From Agelaius tricolor (Eukaryota; Chordata; Aves; Passeriformes; Icteridae): 64,000 bases of DNA. The stretch is from positions 67,435,381-67,499,380 of the forward strand of contig JALJCS010000001.1 in assembly GCA_023055355.1 (NCBI GenBank). Reading direction: 5' to 3'. Numbering within the stretch: position 1 is the first letter of the stretch; the number at the start of each line of letters is the position of its first letter. Below, one piece after another: positions 25,924 through 39,400 of the stretch. The notes under the pieces were generated by a model, which saw only the letters and a program-made list of their open reading frames with translations, was not told the origin of the DNA and ran no database searches. Made by a program: the position numbers and the translations under genes.

Positions 25924-28900
25924 TGTCTCTGGGTAAACGCAGCTTTAAGAAGGTGACAGGAAATGTCAAGTTTGTCTCCTGACAAACGGTAATTTCACAA
26001 CTCTAATTTCTTTTTTTGGACCTATTCAACATCCACAAATGTATCCTAAAAATGGTAGAATTATTGTGAGTTTAGTGCAGCAACACAGCTCTCATCATGT
26101 GTATCTTCACCAGAAAGAACAAGATGGGGTCAAACATTGGCCAAGAACAGCTACTGGATGAAGACTAGTAGTGCCTGAATAAAGAAAATGAGCCCATACA
26201 AGGAAGAGATTGTGCTGGGGGAAATCAAAATGACCCAAAATTTAAAATAAATTCTGGGAATTTGCAACCTCATATCTGAAAATGTCATTTGTTTAATGGA
26301 GTTCAGCAGAGCAAAGTAGTATCGAAGTGATTTCGAAAAGACCACATACACAGTTGGTGCCTGAGATTTTCCACAAGATCCTGTTTTGTGATGAAGCAGT
26401 GAAAAGTAACTCTTCCTAACTTTTAAATTCTTAGTTTTTAGTATTTAAAATCCTCATATACTGTAACTTGAATATGTTAGAGAGAAGAAAAAAGGAGAAG
26501 GGACAGAAACAGATTTTTGTATTTTTAAAATTTTTTACAAAGGTGGAAAAACAAAACTTACAAAATTGCTAATATCCCTATGAATCATTACCTGTCTTAA
26601 AATATTCAGAGCTTTTGCCATTAACTAATTAATTACAAAGTTATAACACCAGTTTCCTGCACAAGGGCCAGAAATGGGTATGTTTACCTCTGTATGTAAG
26701 TACGTGTAACCTAGGTTTAAAATGAGTTTTAAAATGATTAAGAGTATAATAATTATACTTCAACTTCTGTATATTGTCACAAACACTGGTTTTGCCTCAG
26801 GTGCTTTGGGTTTCCTTCTGCAGATTCTTCCTACTCACTCCATTCACAGTTACCCTGTTTTCTTGAGCCAATCTGCTACAGCCTCTTAGTGTGTACAAGA
26901 GACTCCAGCTGCCTTCTTAGGCATCTGACTCTCAGTTATTCCTTTTGCTACCTCAGTGCAACTCTTAAATCCTCTCTTTGAAGCAAGGATGTTGATTGCC
27001 ATGTTGCTTTTGTCCAGACTGGTGCTGAGAAAAAAGGAACAAAAGTATGGTTAACTCATTATTGTATTGAGCCCTTGCTCCTACTTTTCTTGCCTCCATG
27101 TGAAAATCCCCTCAATGTGCTGCAATTGAAGTTTAGTGCCTGCAGGAACTGAGTGAGAAAGTGGGCCAGAGCTCTGTATGTGGATCAGCACATAACACAG
27201 AGCCTGGGAACAGGCAGTTCAACCTTTAACTGGTGCAAATCACATGGCAGCTGAGACAGGACATAAGTGTGAGCACTTGCACTTTAGAGCAAGGCAGATC
27301 CAAACAGAGTGAAATTCTTTAAAGTCAGAGATTTTGTTCAAGGGCCATTTAAACAACTCTTCTTGGAAATGACCTTACTTCTTTGTTTTCTTCTTTCCCA
27401 CTTAGCTCATCAGAAGAAACAAAGACACAGATGCATCTTTTCCAAACAACAGATGGCAAGCCTTTGATCCAAAACACAAATGCCCCAAACTATGGTAATA
27501 AAATTGTTAATAGAATTCTTTTAAGCAAAGGAAAAGAACATTTTTTTTTTTTTTAAAAAGATGGTGTATATGTGTGAAAATAAAAATATCAACCTAAGTT
27601 TGTCAGGGAAAGGCAAGGCATACGAAGGTGATTGAATCATTAGCTGTTTGATGACCTTATTTATCAGTGGTGCTACCAAAATACTAATGAAATGGCTGAT
27701 TGGGGGTGAAAGAAGCACAAGGAAATATGCAATTGCTAAAAAGCTGAAAATATCAGTATCTTTCATGATAGCTTTCATCAGTACTGAAACAAAATCTATA
27801 CCTTTAATTGCCTATTCCTGGATCTTATTTTTTTTCAAAATATATATTACTTAATAAGTAAAACACAGTTTTTTATAATTTTTAATCATAAATATATGAA
27901 TTAGCTTAAATCTTTGTGTCACAGGATGAAATAGTGCTCGAAAATAATCCAGAGCTTGTTTTCTTTCTCTTATGGACAAAAATTTTGGCAAGATAAGACA
28001 AAATTAATCAGGTTGCAAAGAAAAAAAAATTTTAGGGATGTTGCATTTGTTTAAAATCTCGCTGTCCAGTAATGCAATTAATTAGTAGGAATGCAAAGTC
28101 TATCCAGTCAACACCAGTAGCTGTATTACTTAGTAAGCATGAGTACATCTTTTCATCATAGATTATTTTCAGAATATTTTATCAAATGGATTTCCACTTA
28201 CTTTGATAGATTTTTTTTAGATGAAATCCTGTCCTCACTGTAAATGCTGAATTTGTAAATTGACTTTAATTCCACATTGCCACTATAGTCAGCAGAACAA
28301 AATACGCCATTTTTAAAGGGAATTCAGAAGAGATGTGACAAGACCTTTGATAAAATGTAAATAATAAGCAAGGAAGTGATAGCACCAGAAGATGATATGG
28401 TGAACATATTGATGCATGTGGCAGTCTCACGTAAGACTCATGTCAGAGTAAGAAAGAAGCTTGTGGAATAGTGAAGATTGTCAATCACTTTTGTAGTTGT
28501 CAGTTTAAAGAATGGTCCAAAGATTTATTTGAAGAAAAAATTGGAGTATGCATTGATATTGCAACTGAAAATAATGTGTTATAATCCTCTACTTAAATTT
28601 AAAATAACTCTTGAGAGTAGTAAAGAAAGCCAAAATTGTATACAGGAGAGTGTTCTGTAGTCTTCTGTTCAGGAAAGAATTTCTTTGACATTAAAACAGG
28701 AAAAAAATGATTTGAAAAATAAACTATTGGTGATCATTACAGACAATGATGAGCTGTAGTGTGTATGTGAATACACATAGAAAAATAGCTTCATGATATG
28801 TAAGCACAATCACAAATGGTTTGTTTTTCATTGTTGTTTTGTGGGTTTTGCTTTCTAAAGAGAGAAGAGTGGGGGGCAGGGGAGAGGAGGAAGACCCAAA

Positions 28901-31900
28901 CAACAAGGAGTTTGAAGAAGTTAATTAATTTCCAATTTGGAAAATTTGCGAAAGTAAAGAATTAATAGAAAATCTTTGTTCTTTAGCATTTATTTTTATA
29001 TTGCACTTAATTGACCATTAAAACAAAAATCATTGAAGGGTATAATGGAAAGCCATTATACCCTGAGATATATTAGGCCACAGATCTTTAGCTCTTCCAG
29101 GGTCATTCTTAGTGAATCATCTGCCTTCTCACCTCAAAAATTCCTATCTGACTGAAATGGCTGCTGTGTATTGGGGAGCAAGTCCTGTTCGTAAGGGAGT
29201 GAGTTCTCTCACTTCTCAGGGCTGCAGCATGCATTGCGCTGTGAGCAGGTCTTCCTGGGGGAACAGCACGAGTCATTTGCCCAGAAAGTGTTGTTAGCAA
29301 AAAAGTGAACCCCTTTTTCTATGGAAATAAGGAAAGGAGAAGATGCACATCCTATCAGTACTCCAACTTCTAGCACAGTCAATGGGCCCTTCCTGTTACT
29401 CAATGTCACCTGTAGTCATGCAGCCAGACTGTTGTCCTGTCAAATTTAAACAGTAGCTCCTTTACAGTCAGGTGTTGAATTTATTCCTTTTCTTCCTATT
29501 TCCTCTTTAATAAATTTTTTCAGATGAAAAGTCCTTAATTATTTTCAGAGACAAATGGCTTGAGGAAATGGCATGACAGAATTAACTCCTTAGGGGTAAC
29601 CTTGGTTCATAAACCAAAGAAGCCTATGAAATATTCCAGCCAGAACATTTCAGGTACCTCCCCACCTTCTTTCTGGTACTGGGCCAGGCCATTGCCAGCA
29701 TTACCTCCTGAAGCCATCAGTCCCAGGCTAAGCCAGCCCCATCTCTCAGCATTTCCTTGAGGGAGCAAGTACTCCAATCCCAGTTTGGGGCCCCACACTG
29801 AACTCACTCCAGTCTGTCTGAGTGTCTGAAACCATTATGTTCTCTGCCCACCCAGGATTCCTGCTACCACCACCAGCACTCCATATCCTGACCAATTAAA
29901 TTTCAAACAACTGTGACACCACAATAACATTTCAACAACACAAGTCTCTTGTAAAATGGAGAGAGGATTTTTTCTCTTCTAGGTTTGAATAAAAGCACAG
30001 TCATTCTAGTCTTAATTGTATTCTTTTTTTTTCTGATGATTTTTGGAGTAACCTTGAAGTATTTGGAAATGTTAATGAAGTTAATATTTATTTTGATATT
30101 TTAGATGATAGCTTTGCAACCTAAATGTGCTCTGATCCAGAAGTTGCTCTTTCCCTCTATTACACATAATTGCATATTACTTCGCATTCATGGCAATTTT
30201 GAACAAGAATATTTTAGCAAACCAAGATAAAGATTAAGGCATGTAAATAATATTCTCCCTAAGATAAAACAACACACATATCAGTACAGTTACAGAGAGA
30301 TAAATACTGTAGAGCCCGTGAACTGTGAGATTAATTCACTTTGTTTGGCAAAATACTGTTAGATCTTGGAAAAGTGCTATTTCTGCTTATTTTTTATTTA
30401 TGTAATTTTATTTATAAATATACCATTCTTGGAAATGACACCAAACACTGTAAAAGCATCAAACAACTTCCCTGCTTTTTTCATGGCTGGGAATTCAGTC
30501 TGGCTGCGTCTATGCTGAAAGTTTTTACTTAGGTGTATACCACCTCTTGGGTTGTACAGTCTGAAAAACTGGAGAAGAAAAAGCTCTCCTACTAGAAACA
30601 AAACCTTATTAACTTTGCCAGCAAGAATTCAGAAAATGAAGGGGCAGAGGCAGGTGAGATACAGCAAATGAGCTAAGAGTCTCTGGAATCCTGCTTGCTG
30701 GTGACAGGAAGCAGAAGGCTAGTGACAGCAGGGGGCCAAGCCAGCCTTCCCTAAACAAGATCTCCAGGGCTGAAAGTACTCTGGGTTACCTGCCCATGTG
30801 ATTCCTACTTTGGTGGTTCAGGGCAGAAAAGCACTTCCCGTTCTGTCCCAAGAAAGAATCAAAACAAAGGTCTTACAAGGAGGAGGTCAGCAGCAAACAA
30901 AGTGCAGCTTCCTCCATACTCTGGGGCGTCCCAGCAGTAGCACTGAAATAATAGAAGGAAAACTTAGAGGCTTCCTGAAGTCATCACACGTATCTGTGCA
31001 AGGCAGCTGCACTAAGATGGTGATGTATGGTCGATCTGGTGAAATATTGAGTGGTTGAGGAGGACTTCATAAAAATTAAGAAATCAAGCATAAACATTCA
31101 TGATCATATTTTTTACACAAACTGTAATAAAAGACTCTAAACCACAAATTTTATGTTTACAAGATACTAGGTAATAGAGAAAATCAATACGTAAAAGTCA
31201 AATATATTCTCTATTTTTGAAAACTGTAGTATTATTTATATATAAGCATACTCACATGGGAGGTCATAGTAACCATCCTCTAAAGGGTTGTTTTTTTTAA
31301 AAAATTGCATTCTTTTTCAGTTTTTGATTAATGTGCAATATAAAAATTTCTAATAAACAACTTATTACAACATAAATCTAGTCCAGTTGTATTTATGCAG
31401 CTTGAAAATGAAAGTTTTGACTGGGTTCTCTCTTTAGGACTAGAAGAGTGTTTGCAATGAGAGCTCTGCTATCTAATCTATTCTATTCCTGCTGTTCTCT
31501 TTTTTTTGTGTTTTTTTTCTACCTGTGCACACCAGAGAGCGTTATCAGAAAATATTATGACATTTGCAATAATGCTTTCAAGGAAAACTAATTCCTATGG
31601 GACAGATATTAAATGTGTTGTAAATATTGGTAACAAAAGCATTCAATATGTGTGCTACTCAAAGTGAAGTTCTCATTGGGCGATGTGTGCCAAATGTACT
31701 GCACTTGGGTTAAAAGATATATGGAGTCTTATGCCATTCATCAGTGCAACATTTTAAAATTACCTGCTCCTAAGAGTCTGGAAATTGTCTAAGCAAGGAA
31801 AAAAGAAATTGCATCTGATAAAATCATAAATGTTTTCTCCATCATTGCTGAAACTCTAATTTTCTTGTTTATTGCTTGAGTTGATAAAACAAATAAAAGG

Positions 31901-33130
31901 AATCTAGGAGAGATTTCTTTAATATGCAAAATGAATTTCAATGTTCTGTCCCGCTGGTATTTTTATGGAAAACCTGACTAGATGCTACACATGGAACAGA
32001 AAAATCTGCATTTAGATGGAAATATTATGAAATGCATGATATGGTACAAAGTAAGTCTTTTAATGGAGATAGCAAAGTGTTGCATTACATGGTTGAGTGG
32101 AAAGACAGCATGCATACAGACTTTTATGTCCAGCTGCCCTGATTTGCCCAAGAAAGCTTACTATTTGAATTTGAACCTAATACAGGGAAGAAAAAAACAG
32201 CCTCAAAAATATTAAGCAGAGAAATGAATAGTTCTTTTATCAAGTAGAATATTAAGACCTGTGTGAGTCACCACAGTAAAAAAGGATGTTTTGAACTTGC
32301 ATGTCAATTTTTCAAAGGCTCCTTAAGTGTTTTACAATCAAGAATTAATTAAGACTTTTAATACTTCCTGTTACATAGACAAAGTGGTATAATGAAGATT
32401 AAATTTATGCCTATAGGTTTCAGCAACTATTTTAACCTCATTGTGATGGCTGGTTCAGTTTCCTTAGAAATGTGTTTGTGCAATTTCCTTTTATGTTTGG
32501 TTTTGTTAGTATAAATAAAACAAAGAATACATAATGCAGTTTGGGCACAACTGTGATTTATCAGTATGAGTTATTGATCTGTATCAAAGATAACAACATA
32601 TCTGAGGATCCAGCATTTTTAAGCTCTCAAATTCCCTCACTGTTGTGATGATGTGGAACCACAGTTGTAACTTATGTCAATGGATGGAGATCCTATTTTA
32701 ATCAGGAATTTTGGCAACAATTATATCTGCTTCCAGAAACTTTTAAGAGGCTAGTCAAAAGTGGAGCACCAATAAATTAATTAAATAAATTTAAAGTACA
32801 GGAAAATATTGAAATTTTAGGTGGTAGTTTTACATATGTATTTTCATGAGTTACATATATTTATTTTTTAAAATGTCAGGATAGGATTGTTCTACTACAC
32901 AAAAATAATTTTATAGCTGAGGTTGTGACCTCCTTTTTAATTATGAAATTGTTTCCACAGACGAACCCTGCTTCTGACTGTGCTGTATGTAGCATTATGC
33001 TGGAATAGACTCTTACCAGCTTATTAATGCTCCCTTTTGTAATTCTGCATTTTTTAGTGGAAGGAAGTAGTGAAATCCCCTCATACTTCCAGAGAAATGA
33101 AAATACTAGCCATGTTCTGACAAGCACACT
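25924..33130. other. Unique AT-rich non-coding sequence
   Basis: No gene or recognised interspersed repeat. Items inside are a T14 run (27541-27554), a perfect inverted repeat (29037-29064), a G-rich segment near 28870-28892 (GTGGGGGGCAGGGG), and a C-rich patch at 29.65-29.9 kb covered by short accidental frames. TAATTA-type sites occur at 26620-26636 and near 28070 and 28920. Confidence 0.5.
29037..29064. repeat. Perfect 12-bp inverted repeat, 4-nt spacer
   Basis: The left arm AGGGTATAATGG (29037-29048), the spacer AAAG and the right arm CCATTATACCCT (29053-29064) are exact reverse complements. Pairing stops immediately outside. It would form a 12-bp hairpin in single-stranded DNA or RNA. 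That is too short for a miRNA precursor, and there is no U-tract after it. It may be a tiny templated inversion or chance. Confidence 0.85.
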
Positions 33131-33480
33131 TTTTTTCCCCCATAGCTTTTCTTCTAGTCCTACAGAGGCTTAACCCATTAATGCCCGTGAATATTCATGC
33201 CAAAGTCCTCCCCCATGTTACTGTGCTGCTGACTGCAGTAACTTTGGAAAGGGGATACATTTCCTTCCATAACTTTTATTGAAATGACAAAGAGTGACCT
33301 CAGGGTGTTTCTGCATGTCCTAGTGTTCCTTCTATAACATTTAAAATAATGGGGACACACTAGGTGGTGTGGCCTCAGGCATGATGAGGGAGCTGTAACT
33401 CTCTGAGGGTTAATGGATGACTGTTTTTAGTTGAGTAATCAAATATAATACTGTGCTGCAGATCTCTGAGCAAGGCACAT
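33131..33480. other. Conserved-looking non-coding block (candidate enhancer)
   Basis: Relative to its neighbours this block has more even base composition. It lacks long A/T runs and contains dense motif-like words, such as CCCATTAATGCC, GTGAATATTCATG, TGACCTCAGG and GTTAATGGATGAC. Frames across it are short and broken, so it is not coding. I infer a possible constrained regulatory element from texture only. No alignment was possible. Confidence 0.22.
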
Positions 33481-36400
33481 ACTAATGGCTATTACTCTAA
33501 TATGCTTTCAACCTTGAAGACATTTTAAAGACATTGCTTGTCACTTCGTTGTTATATTGTTGCATTCTAACAAATACATGTCAATTTTCTTTGACATGTT
33601 TTGGTGAAACAGAAAAGAATTCTGACTATTTTCGTATTCAAACAAAGAACTGTTCCAATCAAATCTTCAGATGTAATGCTACTCTTAAAAAAGAATGTTA
33701 ATAAGCAGAAATATAAGCTGAAAGCTCACATTACTATTAGTATGAAAGCAAATACAAATTAAAACTTTAAAAATCTCCATATTTTTTCATATTCATCATG
33801 AAATAAATTAGTTTGTGTGTTTTCAATAGGATTCTGTTGAAAATATTTAGCCAGGTTCCAGCTAAGAACTTCCCAGTGATGAAGCTGGGAGAAGGAGAAT
33901 GTAAGAAAAACATTTTTAGATCTATTTTGAAATCTCGAGTTAAAGAAGAGAATCCGATACTGTATTTAAATTCCCTTTATCACAGGTCTACTGGAAAATA
34001 GGCCTTTTGCAATTTTTAATTTAAACATTTTTAGTAGTAGTTATAATTTCTTTTCCTCTTAATTGTCATAATTAAATCTCTTTGAGGGGTTTTGTTTGCT
34101 TCTTTGTTTTTGTAAAACCTTAACTGCTTAAATGCAATGTACCACTTGAACTATTGAAAAGGGAATGGAAAGGGAGACATAAAGAGGACTAAAGCCAGGT
34201 AGCTCTTCTCCCAGTAAAAGTATGATACAGTGATAGCCAGTAGGACTCTCCCTGTGCTTATCATTACACATATATAAATAATTCTTTTGCTAGATCAAGA
34301 CTGGAAATATTTTTGTGCAGCTACCATCGTGATATATAAATGTATATATGTATTTCCAGGACAGCTGTATTTCAGCATGTTGTAGCCAGTAGATAATAAA
34401 GTTAGAAAAGAATCATCTGACTTCTAGCAGTTCAGTGCCAGAGATATTTTTTTGGCTCTCATGGAAGAATGAAATGCAAGACACATAGAAATTGCAACAC
34501 TCCTCCACTCCCCCTGTTGACTCTAGGAGAGAAAACAGAAAGATGCAAGCCATGGAAGAGACATGTCAGCTTTAATAAATACTGGCATTTTCAGCATAGC
34601 AGTCCATCTCCCTGTCTACACCATTGGAGCTTTATTCATGTTGTAGAGTATGTCATTCAGGTCATTAATTTCACATTTTTACTTCTCCACAACAGAAGGA
34701 ATGACCCAAATCCTGTTTGTGTTAAGAGGAATCCAATGAGAGTTTTCAGTGGGTTTAGAGCAAGGATCCTAAATGAATAGTGGTTTCCTTTGTGTCATTT
34801 GCCACATATGATTTATGATACTTCGTAATGAACAGTTCTTCAGTTCAGAAACTTTAGATGTACAAAGATGATTTATTTTCTTCCAGGACCAAGAAAAAAA
34901 AGTTATGGTTACATTACCATAATCAGTTTCCTGGAGGTACATTATATTGAGACCTTCTGGAATCTTTCATTATCTTTGTAATCTAGTATAAAATACCTCT
35001 TTTAAATCTTCAGGTTTATTGGTGATGAAGAAAGCCTTTTGGTATAGCAATCCAGTAAGATGCTCCTCTAAACTCAATCACTAAACCTGTTTCATTATAT
35101 TTCCTATTCCTTCAAATACAGGAATTCAATAATAACTGAGACTTGGAAACTCAGCATTCTTTGATGGATTAATGATTGATAATTTTTCATGTTAATATTG
35201 ACGATCTAAGACTACAGGAATGCATTACTATTATTCATGTTCACAATCTGTCATAATATCCTAAGCAAACTTGCTTCACTTTCTTCTGTTTAATAGGCTG
35301 TAAGGTATTGAACAGGACTTACAGCATGATCATTTTCATGACTGATGTACTTCTGCTAAATAGCATACATTTGTCCTGCAGTCAGTGTTGCAGTTTTGAA
35401 TGCTTTGCAAGGAAACCTGACATTCCACAAATCAATCCATCATCTGGATTCTTGGGTTGCATGAATATGTCAGAAACCACAGCCATAACGGGGAAAATCA
35501 AATGTGCTGTGAGGGAAATGCATGAAAATGAAAAAAAGTTTTAAATCAGGCTGTAGTCAAATTTTAATATCCAGCAAAATAATGAGTTACCTCTGTAAAG
35601 AAGAACTTCTGTCAATTCAGAGCATGGCATATATTTCCATAAACACTCAAGGTGATTTTTAATTTTTTCACTATAAACACAAAAATTACACAAAAATCCA
35701 CTCTCTTAAGTTTTTGAAATCACTGCTAATTTTAAAGAAATTTGATTGCACTGGTTAGTACCTTGATGAATGAATGAAATTTTATATAGTCTAATTTGCT
35801 TTTCAAGAAAGTTATAATTGAATTCATTCTCGTTTTCCTAGTGAAAATAGTTCTGAATATGAAATAAGCTCATTTAGCCAATTCACTAGAATAGGTGAAT
35901 GCTTCCATGAATTCTTCTAGACAAGAAAGATTTTAAGAATTTCCCTTTGTGTGCACTTCTAATATGTAAGATCATGAACTTTCATTTTACCTTATGAAGC
36001 AACAAAGCTGAAGTCAAGGCTGCTCAAAACCCTGAAGACCTACGTATGTGTATGGGTGTGTGCATGTACAAGTGTATGCATGCAGTTCTACTAAAATATT
36101 AATAATTTTAAAACTTCCATGAAGAAGGAGGTTGGTTGGGTTTTTATATATACATATGACTTATTCAAATGCAAAGCTAACATATTTGGGTGATTAAAAT
36201 TTTTATATATGCCAACTGATCATTAACTTTTACTATTGATTCAAATTAATGAAAAAAAGCTGGCTATTAAAAGTAGTTTTAAAAAGAGAGTGTATATAGA
36301 AGTGGTCATGTTTTTTTTTTTCTCCTCATACCTCTATTTTTCACTAATTCTTTGTTTAATATGAAAGAAGTAATTTAAACTGATAAGTTTATTGATTCAA

Positions 36401-39400
36401 AATAAAGTAAAACAATACTGAGCACATTCTACAGCTCCAGAGTCAATATTTGCACGTCATCTCTGGTACTTTTGTGTGTGATTCTTCTTCACTTTCATTA
36501 GTAATGGAGATGCAGTGGTGACCTATTTATTTCAAAGATATTTTGTGTTTTGTTCCTTGAAATACTGTGTAGGTGTTATTAGCAACCTATAATCTGTTTA
36601 TGAGGTGTAGAAAGGATTTCACAGAAAATGTGCTGAAGCCTATTAACACTAATGCTAATGAAGCTTCATATGGTCAAGATATGAGTATTACAAGAGCTAC
36701 AGAATTAAAATTATTTTCTAAGATAGAGAATTATGTGAGAATACCATCATATATATCAGAATACTATGTGTAATCATACATCTATAATGTGCCATCAGTA
36801 TAGTCCATAACACAGGCCAATTTTTTTTCATAAATCACTCGATATTTTTTGTAATTCTTAAACTAAAAATTTCTACTAAGAGATTAAAATTCCTTCCTTT
36901 TTTTATAATGCAATTCTGTGCATTGTTCAGTAAAAAAGAAAATATATTTTTAAATAATATTAAAATATAAAACACAGTTCTGTTTGTTGAAATAGTGAAG
37001 CTCAACTATATTATCTAAGCACTGCAAAGAATTGCTTCCTATATTCCCATTTCTCATCCTCTTTCACACAAAATTTCACTTATTAAAACTATGAAAAATG
37101 CATACACATTTCAGTCATATTTAATTAGTCATCCTGCACTACTTGCAGGTAATTTAAATGCATATTCTTCATCTCCAGTCCTCTTAAAAAAAGTCCACTG
37201 AATTTCTTCACTTTAGATATATAAATACATTAGAAGAGTTTGAGCCTCATTTCTTCAGCAAGATAGAGATAAACCCCATATCATTTGGCACATAATTAAG
37301 TACTTCACTAAATCACTACCTCAACTGCCAAAAAAATGGACCTTCAATGTGAACTTGAAAACTACACATATATCAGTTCCCTGTGCAAGGTTTGGTTTGC
37401 AGCACAAATCTAATTTAAACCCAATTTGTGTCCAGATGTAATCAAAAAGAAACCTAATTTCTCCCACCTCAATTCTATTGGAATCTTTTTCAATTCCCTC
37501 TGTGGACTCAAAATTAAGATTTAGAGTTGGGCTTGTTTGTTTATAAGTCTGCTCGTATATTTATTTTTAATGGCACTTCTTTAAAAAGTGTGTTATGTCT
37601 GTTTATGGTCTGCCTGCTTTTTCTGTCCTGTTCTGGACTTCATCCAGGAAATAAATGTCAAATACAGGTTAAAAAGTATTTTTTTTTTCCTTTTCTGATA
37701 TATCCATATATCCATATTATAGCCTAGAGACAGATGTCAGGCTGCACCCTCATAAATGAATACCCATCTTTGTCCACTCACTCCTACTCTCAATCTGCTT
37801 CCTGACCTAAGTCTCAAATCTCTGGCTGCCATGACTAGAATGTGCAGTGTCAATTTTATTGAGCTTGCTTTAGCATTGGCTGAATCCATTAGCAACAGAA
37901 TATTTTCCAATAGTAAAGAAAACCAGCCAAACAACAAAAATAATCAATTCCAAGATTTTGCCTTTGTGTAGGAGTGGGATAAGGATGTTTAAAACTATGG
38001 AAGGACATTCACATGAAGGAAGATGGACCAGACTGAAGATTTTCAGTCAGGTAAAGTAGGTGGAGAATACAAGATAGACTCATCAAATGAGAAAATCTGT
38101 TGGAGAAGTGAACAAAAATTAGGGAAATAATGAATGTTCTTATGTGTCAGGTATTAGGTTCAAATACCCCCAACAATATGGATGCACCTACACTAAATTT
38201 ACACATCTACATTTACTTAAACCGTGAAACTCTTCACTACAGACAACCACAGATGCTTACATTTACCTTCAGAAACGAGTTAACCTAAAGATGTTTCCTC
38301 TGCAACACAAAGCCACCGGTATGTACATCACTCCATACTTCCTGGGATTTATACTCTTCATCTAGCATTTGCTGTGAGTCATAGCTAAAGATTAGACCTT
38401 TGGGTCTTTAGTGAAATGCACAGTTGTCTTAACTTGGGAAACTGCTATAATACTCTTCTGGTCTTACTCTGAGGACTTTAATTCCAAGTATTACTTGGCA
38501 AGAAAATCTTTGTTGATTTAATAACTCATCAGAAAATATAATTTGTGATATGCTTTGGAATTATTAAGATGAGTTCTGAATTTATACACTTCCCTAATTC
38601 TTCTCATGTAAATACCCAAGTATTAAACAAATGTAATGAATGCTGAGGTAAGCCCAAAGAAAGGAATGTGTTTTGGCAACTATGTTGACTCTCTTCATAC
38701 AATAACATAAAATTTGCTCTCACTGTAGTTCTTGTCTCTTCTGGTTCAGCAAGACTTCTGATGTATCACTGGGCCCAGGTTCTTCTGTTCAAGATCATAT
38801 TTGTGAATAATATCAGCAGATTTCAAGTTGAAGGTCACTAATGACAATACCTTGCCACTCTGCGTAAGTCTTAAGAGACTTCTTGCTGTGAAAGCATGAG
38901 ATCAATATTTAGATCCATTTAAATGGATCTCAATGAATTAAGATTTCTAAAGCAAAGAAAGGGTAAGATAAAGATCAGGGCAATCCAGAGGGAAAATTTG
39001 CTGATGTTATATGGGCTAGATTAACACAAACACTGGAGAGACATGTTGCTTACTTTCTGGATAGATCATCTCCACAAAGACATGAAGGATTTAATGCCCT
39101 CCTGCCCCCTCAATCTTCTGCTGAGTATGGAAAGTTTCCTCTCTTGTAAACTTCATGCAATTCTCTGTTCCATGGAAACAAGGTTCCTAAGAGATATCCT
39201 GTCTTGAATTTCGTGAGGGTTTTTGACATAAGTTTCACCCATACTGTTCTACTAATTTAGTTGTATTTCTTAGGTAAAACTGACCACTCCAACAAAAAGT
39301 ATTACTAGATATGAATACCAACTCTTCTTCCTTCTGGTCTTTTGTCAATTCTTCCCTTGAACAATTTCACAGAAAATCTCATGTTGAACATTGTTTATTT

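Noticed and set aside
28870..28892. Possible G-quadruplex (G6, G4, GG, GG)
   Set aside because: Fewer than four separate runs of three or more G unless the G6 run is split, so the evidence is weak.
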